This document shows positions 7,378 to 13,616 of a stretch of 13,616 nucleotides of DNA, one piece after another. The DNA is from Methanobacteriaceae archaeon UBA349. GTDB lineage: Archaea > Methanobacteriota > Methanobacteria > Methanobacteriales > Methanobacteriaceae. The notes beneath the pieces are model-generated. The model saw only the letters and a program-made list of their open reading frames with translations. It was not told the DNA's origin and did not search any database. Position 1 is the first letter of the stretch. Every line of letters starts with the position of its first letter. The stretch spans positions 2,836 through 16,451 of the forward strand of contig DAWK01000050.1 in the NCBI GenBank assembly GCA_002509745.1, given 5' to 3'. The position numbers and the translations under genes were made by a program.

Positions 7378-8003
7378 GGCTTGCCAAAGGCTATATCTCC
7401 GGCATCTCCCAGGCCAGGTACAATATATCCATCATCATTCAATTCTTTCTCCACAGAACAGGTATAAATTTCCAGTTCTGGATGATTTTCCATTATTTTT
7501 TCTAATCCTGGTTCCGAGCTTATTACAGTAAATAGAACCATTCTTTTTGGATTTCCAAACCTTTCAAGTTTTTTAAGTATTAATCCCATAGTATTTCCGG
7601 TGGCTAGCATGGGATCGGCCACAATCACGATTTTATCATTTAAATCTGGTATTTTAAGATAATCCATGCATACTTCAAAGGGAGGTTCATCACGCCTCCA
7701 GGCCCCAATCACTCCGTACTGTGCTTCTGGAAAAACCCGCAATATACCATTGGTTAGAGGTAGAGAAGCTCTTAATATGGTGATGATAATGATATCATTT
7801 CTGGATTTTATTTTTATTCCTTGGGCCTGGCCCAAGGGAGTTTCCACTTTGATATTTTCTTTTTCTAATGTGTTAGCAAATTCATAGGCCATCAACCGGC
7901 CAATTTCAATAATTCCTTTCCTGAAATGGGCCGAATTAATTCCTTTTTTTCTTATTTTGGTTAATTTTTCCTGAACTAATAGATGATCAATTATTTTTAA
8001 CAT
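7368..8003 (-). CDS. upp: Uracil phosphoribosyltransferase
   Basis: Salvages uracil by joining it to PRPP to give UMP in the cytoplasm. The 211 residues show the UPRT pattern: ILRASLPL (77-84), the PRPP-binding loop VIVADPMLATGNTM (126-139) and the uracil-binding C-terminal GYIVPGLGDAGDIAFG (192-207). Length is typical (about 208-215). ATG 8003-8001 is preceded by GGGGATTT, a good Shine-Dalgarno. No uracil permease or pyrimidine operon gene is adjacent. The gene shares a 226-bp divergent gap with the sugar-dehydrogenase-like gene and ends tail to tail with fumB. The coding sequence contains an unusually strong, GC-rich inverted repeat at codons 56-62, described separately. Confidence 0.96.
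   Translation of the reverse strand: MLKIIDHLLVQEKLTKIRKKGINSAHFRKGIIEIGRLMAYEFANTLEKENIKVETPLGQAQGIKIKSRNDIIIITILRASLPLTNGILRVFPEAQYGVIGAWRRDEPPFEVCMDYLKIPDLNDKIVIVADPMLATGNTMGLILKKLERFGNPKRMVLFTVISSEPGLEKIMENHPELEIYTCSVEKELNDDGYIVPGLGDAGDIAFGKPSK
7819..7837. repeat. GC-rich perfect inverted repeat inside upp
   Basis: CCTTGGGCC (7819-7827), one central base, GGCCCAAGG (7829-7837): a perfect 9-1-9 inverted repeat. In the upp transcript it could fold as an 8-bp stem with a 3-nt loop. It encodes PLGQAQG (residues 56-62), so protein coding may explain it. It is GC-rich against an AT-rich background. Confidence 0.7.
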
Positions 8004-8167
8004 TTAAATCCCCAGATATGAGTTAAATAATCGCTAATAAATTTTCCTCAATCAATTCATACTTATCTTATTCAATATAGAATAATTATATGAAATAACT
8101 AAACTAAAAATATTACTAAGATTTGGGCTTTTAATTAAAATAAATTCAATTTACTTAATTTAATTTT

Positions 8168-8175
8168 ATTATATA
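8168..8175 (+). promoter_or_regulatory. Candidate box A (TATA) for the sugar-dehydrogenase-like gene
   Basis: ATTATATA matches 7 of 8 positions of TTTATATA and lies 54 bp before the TTG start codon. Initiation about 25 nt downstream (around 8198-8202) would give a leader of roughly 30 nt carrying the G-rich Shine-Dalgarno, a sensible archaeal layout. It is the best promoter candidate in the upp/dehydrogenase divergent gap. Confidence 0.4.
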
Positions 8176-8229
8176 TTAAAACTATTATATTATCTTAAAA
8201 TTATATTTGGGGGAAAAAGGGGTTTTAAA

Positions 8230-9273
8230 TTGAATAAAAAATTAATTATTGGGATTATAATTATTTTAATAGTTTTGATTTTAGTAGTATTTGCCACGTG
8301 GCCTCAAACCGCAAATCAAAAAGGATTTCAATCAGAAGTAGTTCTGGAAAATCTTAATACTCCTTGGGCCATTGACTTCCTGCCTAATGGAACAATGATA
8401 TTCACCGAACGGAATGGAAAAATCAGTACTTGGGATGGAAAATCGCTTAGATTAGTGGGAAATATCTTGGTTAAGGCTGAAGGAGAATCAGGACTTTTAG
8501 GATTGGCAGTAGATCCAGAATTTTCTAAAAACAAATATGTCTATGTTTATTATACAGATAATGACTCTAATAGTATTTCTCGATTCAATTTAAATCAAAA
8601 ACTGGAAAATGAAACGGTTTTGTTAGATAACATCCCCAGTGCATCAACTCACGATGCAGGCCGACTTAAATTCGGGCCAGACGGTAAATTATATGCTACT
8701 ACTGGTGATGCATCTCAAAGGAATCTGGCCCAGGATGTAAATTCTCTGGCCGGTAAAATTCTCCGTTTGAATAAAAATGGGTCTGTACCAACTGATAATC
8801 CATTTAAAAATTATGTATGGTCCTACGGCCACCGGGATCCTCAGGGAATAACCTGGAGTGACAATGGAACCATGTATTCATCAGAACACGGCCAGACCAT
8901 GAATGATGAGATTAATATAATTGTCAAGGGTGGTAATTATGGCTGGCCATTAGAACAAGGAGATAATTTAACGGGTAAATATAAAAATCCACTTATTTTC
9001 TACACAAACTTTACTTTAGCCCCGTCTGGAATGGCCTTTTTTCAGGGAGATTTGTATGTGGCTGGACTTAGAGGTAATCAACTCCGACAGATTGTTCTGG
9101 ATGAAAGTGGCCAGAAAGTGCTTAGTGAAGCAGAATTATTTACTAATTTGGGCCGAATAAGGGATGTGATGGCTCATGATGGTTATTTGTATATTGGTAC
9201 TAGTAATTATGATGGAAGAGGCGTTCCCAAGGTTGGTGATGATAAAATAATTAGAATAAAGGTTAATGGTTGA
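8230..9273 (+). CDS. Membrane-anchored glucose/sorbosone dehydrogenase-type beta-propeller (YliI-like)
   Basis: A 347-residue protein of the GSDH family (soluble quinoprotein glucose dehydrogenase and aldose dehydrogenase YliI), which form a six-bladed propeller and in bacteria oxidise aldoses with PQQ. An N-terminal hydrophobic helix (residues 5-23, almost all Ile/Leu/Val) should anchor it with the propeller outside the cell. Family motifs: LNTPWAIDFLPNGTMIFTER (42-61), GLLGLAVDPEF, THDAGRLKFGPDGKLYATTGD (140-160), YGHRDPQG (199-206), YSSEHG, DEINII.KGGNYGWP and GRIRDV (308-313). By comparison with quinoprotein glucose dehydrogenase, His141, Arg202, Arg309 and Arg311 correspond in position to catalytic/PQQ-contacting residues. 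The start is TTG 8230, 7 nt after GGGG at 8219-8222; no better start keeps the anchor helix. Methanogens are not known to make PQQ, so substrate and cofactor are open. Confidence 0.85.
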   Translation: MNKKLIIGIIIILIVLILVVFATWPQTANQKGFQSEVVLENLNTPWAIDFLPNGTMIFTERNGKISTWDGKSLRLVGNILVKAEGESGLLGLAVDPEFSKNKYVYVYYTDNDSNSISRFNLNQKLENETVLLDNIPSASTHDAGRLKFGPDGKLYATTGDASQRNLAQDVNSLAGKILRLNKNGSVPTDNPFKNYVWSYGHRDPQGITWSDNGTMYSSEHGQTMNDEINIIVKGGNYGWPLEQGDNLTGKYKNPLIFYTNFTLAPSGMAFFQGDLYVAGLRGNQLRQIVLDESGQKVLSEAELFTNLGRIRDVMAHDGYLYIGTSNYDGRGVPKVGDDKIIRIKVNG

Positions 9274-9306
9274 TTTCTCTGGTTTTAAATTTTATTAAAT
9301 TATTAC

Positions 9307-9333
9307 TTTTTTTAGTTTTTTATTAATTTTTTT
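9307..9333 (+). terminator. Oligo-T terminator after the sugar-dehydrogenase-like gene
   Basis: T runs of 7, 6 and 7 (9307-9313, 9316-9321, 9327-9333) begin 33 nt after the stop codon. This is the strongest oligo-T terminator candidate in the window and should isolate the dehydrogenase transcript from the surface-protein gene downstream. Confidence 0.65.
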
Positions 9334-9457
9334 ATTACTAATTTTCTTTTAGAAAGTATTAAATATTACGTTTTTGTAAGTTATTCTAATGAATTGTTAT
9401 GATGTTATTAATTATGAATGTGGGCTGATTTGTTAGTAATTTTAGTGGGGCGGGGTC

Positions 9458-12400
9458 ATGGTTATGTTTAAAAGGGTTTTATTGTTGGTTTTTGTTTTCT
9501 TGTCATTTTTTGTTTTCTTGGGTGATGTTTCTGCTGCTTCTAATAGTTCTTTGACTTGGGCTGAGGTGGAGAATAGTTCTTATGCTGTTCAAACGTTTAC
9601 TGAGAGTCATGGTGATATTCCGAGTTCGGTTTCGGTTTCAGGTAAGAAGGTGACTGATAATGCATATCTTGAAGTTCTTTGTAAAGCTGTGGTGAAAGCT
9701 AATACAAATGATAAAACTTCGGTAAGTGTTGTTGGAAGGGGAAATGCTCCTGCACCGTCTGGCACGGCAAAAGGTACTTTGTCTAAGTCTCAGTATTTGA
9801 CGGTGGCTAAGAATATTAAGTCTTTTTATACGGATAATAATCGTGCTCCGAATTATGCTGAGAGTTCTATAGGGAATATTCGGTATGAAACTTTGGTTTA
9901 CATGTATTCTAAGGTAATGAATTATTATCGAGTGCATGATACCTTGCCTAGTTCTATATCTTTTATGTATGTTTCTGGTGTTTCATCCAGTGGGGCCTAT
10001 GTTGATGCTACACCGCCTACAATTTCTAATAATCTAGCAGGTGGATCGTATAATACGCTTAAAACGGTTACTTTAACTGCTTCTGATAATAGTGATGCTA
10101 ATCCTAGGATTTATTATAGTTTGAATAATGGGGCCTGGAGTAATCAAGTTAAAACAGTTTCACTGTCTTTGAATCAGGGCAGAACTGATTTGAGGTATTA
10201 TGGTACTGATGTCAGTGGTAATGTGGGCGCCGCACAGTATGTTACTTATTATATTGATACTACGGTGCCTGTGGTAAATGCTAGTCTAGCTGCTGGTGCG
10301 TATAATGAATCGAAATCGGTGACTTTGACTGCCAGTGATAATTTGGATTCTAATCCGGTTATTTATTATAGTTTGAATAATGGTACTTGGGGTAATCAGC
10401 CTAAAAACGTCATATTTAACCTTAACTTGGGATTGACATACTTACAGTTTTATGCTATGGATCGGGTGGGCAATGCTGCTGTAACTCAAAATGTAAGTTA
10501 TGTTGTGGGTACAAATGCTCCACCAATAGTAACGGTTAGTCTGGCTGGTGGAAGTTACAATATTTATCAGAATGTGACTTTAACTGCCTGTGATGATTTT
10601 GATTTAAATCCAGTCGTGTTTTATAGTTTTAATAACGGCACAAAATGGTATAATCAAACCAATAATGTTACTTTAGGATTATACCCGGGTAAATGGGATT
10701 TATTATATTATGGTATGGGTTCTGAGGGTAATTGTGGCTTGGTTCAGAATGTTTCTTACTTTATTGATACTACGGGACCACTAGTTTGGGCGAATTTGAC
10801 CACTGGTTTGTATAATAGCTCTCAAATCGTGAATTTGACAGTTAGTGATAATTTTGATGTTAATCCATTAGTTTATTATACTTTAAATGGCGTGAATCCA
10901 ACAAATGCCAGTTCACTGTATACTGGGGCACTGAATATAACCAATACTACGACATTGAAATTTTTAGCTGTAGATAATTTAGGTAATCAAGGAGATGTTA
11001 TAACAGAACATTATATTTTCGCGTCTATAGGTAATTTGAATATTGGTAAGGGTTATTCTAGTATTCAGGGTGCTATTGATGATCTTTTAACATTGGATGG
11101 TCATGTTATTGGTGTTGGTAGTGGAACGTACACTGAAAATGTGGTGATTGGTAAAAATATCACCATAAGGTCGGTTCCTGGAGCTGATGTGATTGTACAA
11201 TCTTTTAATTCTTTGAATCCAGCTTTCACTGTTAATTCGGGAGGCAGTGGTTCAATTATATGGGGCTTTAATATTAATGGTTCTTCAAATTCTTATGGGA
11301 TATATTTGAACTCTACAGAGAACTGTACTATCTGGAATAACACCATAACTGGGAATAAAGATGGTGTTTACTTGCAGAATGCATATGGGAATACAATAGC
11401 TGCAAACAATATAACTAATTCTAAAGCTCAATATATGACGGGATCAGGAATTTATCTTACAAGATCATTTAGGAATACAATAGTTAAAAATAATTTAATA
11501 GGCAATGATCATGGAATATGGTTAATAGATTCAGAGGACAATGAAATATTTGAAAATACTATCGCAGAGAACCTTAATGATGCGATTAATATATATTATC
11601 AATATGATTATGGTGCTTTTCCATATAGTGACATAAACAACAATAAGATTTTAAGAAATAACATATCTGACAATGGTGGAGACGGGATCCGACTTAGTGA
11701 CAATCGACGCTTCCCCAGGAGTCAGGGTTGCATAATCCACGAGAATACTATATCTAACAACTTATATGGAATTTTCGTAAACTATGGTTCTGTTGATGTT
11801 TATGGAAATGATATATCCTGTAATGAGTGGGAGGGTGTTTGGATCTCTGGTGATTTAGATGTTCCCCCATCATACATTCACTTTAACCGAATATCTCAGA
11901 ATCAGCATGATGGTTTATTCTGTAATGGTGCTCTGGTGAATGCAACTAACAACTGGTGGGGTACTAATAGTCCTGTTTACACTGAAGGAACCTATGATCA
12001 GTTTTTAAATTCAACAGCAGACATTTTTCTTCCTCAAGGTTCGACGGGTATAGTATTATATGGTCCCTGGCTTGGCCTAACAGTTACTCCCACTTCTTAT
12101 AAAGTTTCTGAGGGGAAAATTTATGAATCAACCATAACTGCAGATCTAACTCACAATAGTAATGGTGAGGATACATCTTCCCAGGGGCATGTTCCTGATG
12201 GGATACCAGTAAATTTCATAGCCCAGTATGGTGATATCACTAACCTACAATATACTCGGAAGGGTAAAGCTTCATCTACTCTGGTGTTGAATCCTCTCAT
12301 TCAATCAGCTACAGGTGTTTTGGCGTTAGTTGATGATGAATTTGCTTACACTGGGGTGGATAAGGTTGCTAAGGCAGTTATTAATGTGGGTAGCACTGCT

Positions 12401-13616
12401 CTAGATTTATCAACAAATCAAATGATAGACTTTAGTCATGAAATTCCTTTGAATGATTCTACAAGTTGGGTTAGTGTTCTTTGGAAGGAAACTGGATTAT
12501 TCCATGGAGAAATCGATTTAATCGTGAATGGGAATGTGGTGGCCAGTAGGAATGTGATTAATGCTGCTTATTTTGCTTATCAGAATTCATATTCACTGAA
12601 TGTCTTTGAGCAGATTCGATATATTAATTATCTGTTTTTAAGCCCTGTGGAGTCCACTACTTTTGTACCGAATCAGTATTTAAAAGAATTTATCACGCTA
12701 AATCATCTTGAAAATCTGACAATTAGTCAATTGGAAGATTTCGTTTTGTTTGTAGTTCAGGAACAGAATAATTTCACGGATAATGAGATTAACTTCATTA
12801 AGAACAATCGTAACTACTTCATAGATTTAGTAGGTGTGCAGATGTTTTATCCCGGTGATGCTGTAAAAACAATAAACATTGTAGATCCGGATAATAATGG
12901 AACTTTGAGTATGAACTGTCCAGGTAACCCTATTTTCCGGGTAAGTCCTATGGTATACTTTGATGGTTATAGTGCTGATGCTAATGGAACGACGTATGAT
13001 GTAGGATATGAAGGTATTAGAAGCTTTGCCATCGCCACAACTGAGGTAACAGATAGTGTTGTGCAGTATTGGTTGGGTAAGAAGTCTTTGTTTGCTCCGG
13101 GTGCTATGAAGGCTGCTTATGGTACTTTTTTAACGTCTTTGTTGGTGATTAAGTGTCATGATGTGGTGGCTGATCAGGCGGCGGATCGGTTTAATGTTAC
13201 TTGGTGTCGGACTACTCCGGTAGTTGTTTCTTGTCTGGATGATGCTGCTTCTTCTTATATTACTGGTGAGATGGATCATCGTATGGGTATGGATGTTACT
13301 GGTGCGGCAAGTAATGTTTGGGCTTTCCGTTATGCTTGTTCTTTGTCTTTTTCTCCGATTGAGCAGCAAGTAGGAAATCCAGATGGTGCTATTGGTTCGG
13401 TTACTATGGGTATTGGTGAGAGAATATTTAATGGTGAAACTCCGGAGATGTTTATGAGTAATGGTTATCTGGTGTTGAAGATTAAGGATAAGGATGATTT
13501 GATTCTTTTGGTTGATCCGGAAACAGGTATTGTCCGTGATATTGCTACGAGTATTTGTGGTGTTTATTGCTATCACAATCAGATTACGGATCGTCGGATT
13601 TCTTTGGCAGAAAATT
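9458..13616 (+). CDS. Large secreted adhesin-like cell-wall protein, 3' end outside window
   Basis: A single frame stays open for 1386 codons and runs off the window. Order of parts: signal peptide (1-26, hydrophobic core 7-22, likely cut after VSA or VSAA); two pseudomurein-binding-type repeats (about 38-82 and 110-170, with PSSVSVSGKKV, LSKSQYLTVAKNIKSFY and RAPNYAESSIG-IRYETLVYMYSKV); four Ig-like repeats (185-521); a parallel beta-helix (about 522-835) rich in N-T-I and N-N-I rungs and capped by NNWWG; a Big_1/invasin-like domain (about 872-978, with ADLTHNSNGEDTSS and GHVPDGIPVNF); and an unassigned region (about 985-1386) with Cys1233-His1234-Asp1235, Cys1250, Cys1259, His1274 and Cys1294. 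It should be exported by Sec, held to pseudomurein and exposed outside. Start ATG 9458 or 9464 (each 7 nt after a GGGG) cannot be separated. Asn-X-Ser/Thr sites are abundant. Function in adhesion is inferred from architecture. Confidence 0.9.
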   Translation, partial: MVMFKRVLLLVFVFLSFFVFLGDVSAASNSSLTWAEVENSSYAVQTFTESHGDIPSSVSVSGKKVTDNAYLEVLCKAVVKANTNDKTSVSVVGRGNAPAPSGTAKGTLSKSQYLTVAKNIKSFYTDNNRAPNYAESSIGNIRYETLVYMYSKVMNYYRVHDTLPSSISFMYVSGVSSSGAYVDATPPTISNNLAGGSYNTLKTVTLTASDNSDANPRIYYSLNNGAWSNQVKTVSLSLNQGRTDLRYYGTDVSGNVGAAQYVTYYIDTTVPVVNASLAAGAYNESKSVTLTASDNLDSNPVIYYSLNNGTWGNQPKNVIFNLNLGLTYLQFYAMDRVGNAAVTQNVSYVVGTNAPPIVTVSLAGGSYNIYQNVTLTACDDFDLNPVVFYSFNNGTKWYNQTNNVTLGLYPGKWDLLYYGMGSEGNCGLVQNVSYFIDTTGPLVWANLTTGLYNSSQIVNLTVSDNFDVNPLVYYTLNGVNPTNASSLYTGALNITNTTTLKFLAVDNLGNQGDVITEHYIFASIGNLNIGKGYSSIQGAIDDLLTLDGHVIGVGSGTYTENVVIGKNITIRSVPGADVIVQSFNSLNPAFTVNSGGSGSIIWGFNINGSSNSYGIYLNSTENCTIWNNTITGNKDGVYLQNAYGNTIAANNITNSKAQYMTGSGIYLTRSFRNTIVKNNLIGNDHGIWLIDSEDNEIFENTIAENLNDAINIYYQYDYGAFPYSDINNNKILRNNISDNGGDGIRLSDNRRFPRSQGCIIHENTISNNLYGIFVNYGSVDVYGNDISCNEWEGVWISGDLDVPPSYIHFNRISQNQHDGLFCNGALVNATNNWWGTNSPVYTEGTYDQFLNSTADIFLPQGSTGIVLYGPWLGLTVTPTSYKVSEGKIYESTITADLTHNSNGEDTSSQGHVPDGIPVNFIAQYGDITNLQYTRKGKASSTLVLNPLIQSATGVLALVDDEFAYTGVDKVAKAVINVGSTALDLSTNQMIDFSHEIPLNDSTSWVSVLWKETGLFHGEIDLIVNGNVVASRNVINAAYFAYQNSYSLNVFEQIRYINYLFLSPVESTTFVPNQYLKEFITLNHLENLTISQLEDFVLFVVQEQNNFTDNEINFIKNNRNYFIDLVGVQMFYPGDAVKTINIVDPDNNGTLSMNCPGNPIFRVSPMVYFDGYSADANGTTYDVGYEGIRSFAIATTEVTDSVVQYWLGKKSLFAPGAMKAAYGTFLTSLLVIKCHDVVADQAADRFNVTWCRTTPVVVSCLDDAASSYITGEMDHRMGMDVTGAASNVWAFRYACSLSFSPIEQQVGNPDGAIGSVTMGIGERIFNGETPEMFMSNGYLVLKIKDKDDLILLVDPETGIVRDIATSICGVYCYHNQITDRRISLAEN
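10010..11020 (+). repeat. Four tandem Ig-like repeats of 83-85 codons in the surface protein
   Basis: Units begin at 10010, 10262, 10517 and 10772 (residues 185, 269, 354, 439). Each has a start like TPPT/TVPV/APPI/TGPL, then an L-A-x-G-x-Y-N turn, SVTLTASDN-type strand, a NP-x-x-Y-Y-S-L-N-N-G core and a closing Y-x-x-D-x-x-G-N strand. They resemble chitobiase-C-terminal/Ig-like spacer domains. Units 1 and 2 are also close in DNA: a 23-nt identical stretch occurs at 10109-10131 and 10361-10383, exactly 252 nt apart. Units 3 and 4 have diverged more. Confidence 0.85.

Noticed and set aside
8293..8302. Perfect palindrome GCCACGTGGC
   Set aside because: It lies in the coding sequence just after the anchor helix (Ala-Thr-Trp region) and is short; chance and coding explain it well enough.
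9638..9937. 99-codon minus-strand open frame
   Set aside because: Antisense shadow of the pseudomurein-binding-type repeats of the surface protein, with the same codon-bias explanation and no recognisable motif.
10010..11020. Regular repeats considered as a CRISPR array
   Set aside because: Unit length of about 250 bp, in-frame coding and diverged sequences are those of protein domain repeats, not of short identical direct repeats with spacers.
13130..13576. 148-codon minus-strand open frame rich in Ile, Thr, Asn, Ser and Arg
   Set aside because: It is the exact antisense of the surface-protein frame. It stays open because the sense strand there uses TTG and avoids TTA, CTA and TCA, so few antisense stops arise. 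Composition is unlike a real protein.

Overview
The window looks like a chromosomal segment of a methanogenic archaeon of the Methanobacteriales, most likely Methanobacterium or a close relative. The DNA is AT-rich. Several gene families are archaeal or methanogen-specific: an L10e ribosomal protein, a KEOPS Pcc1 subunit, a seryl-tRNA synthetase of the rare methanogenic type, the methanofuran/CoA enzyme MfnA, and a secreted protein with pseudomurein-binding-type repeats (pseudomurein walls are found in Methanobacteriales and Methanopyrus). Starts are mostly preceded by GGTG or GGGG-type Shine-Dalgarno sequences, and intergenic regions hold oligo-T tracts typical of archaeal termination.

Left part (1-1929, minus strand): a CooC/MinD-like P-loop ATPase, pcc1, and the 5' end of serS (cut by the window edge), in that transcription order. 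A very AT-rich 505-bp divergent region (1930-2434) separates them from the plus-strand genes. Just before rpl10e it carries a 7-3-7 palindrome and three GTTATCA words.

Centre (2435-7340, plus strand): rpl10e (ribosome), ppsA (phosphoenolpyruvate synthase, gluconeogenic entry from pyruvate), mfnA (tyrosine/aspartate decarboxylase for methanofuran and beta-alanine/CoA) and a fumarase beta-subunit-like protein. Each has its own spacer of about 80-215 bp, and oligo-T or hairpin terminator candidates lie after rpl10e and ppsA, so they look like separate transcription units. upp (uracil salvage) converges on fumB with only 27 bp between the stop codons, where a small inverted repeat sits. From memory and unverified, serS, rpl10e, ppsA and mfnA are also close together in Methanothermobacter, so this part looks like conserved core chromosome.

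Right part (8230-13616, plus strand): a membrane-anchored glucose/sorbosone-dehydrogenase-type beta-propeller and then, after a strong oligo-T terminator, a very long reading frame from 9458 that stays open to the window end (1386 codons visible, no stop). It encodes a secreted, modular cell-surface protein: signal peptide, pseudomurein-binding-type repeats, four Ig-like repeats of 83-85 residues, a parallel beta-helix, a Big_1-like domain and a large unassigned C-terminal region with several Cys and His residues. This is the accessory, fast-evolving part of the window. Its codon use differs sharply between the ends and the beta-helix middle, suggesting mosaic assembly. No tRNA, rRNA, CRISPR array, transposase or phage gene was seen.
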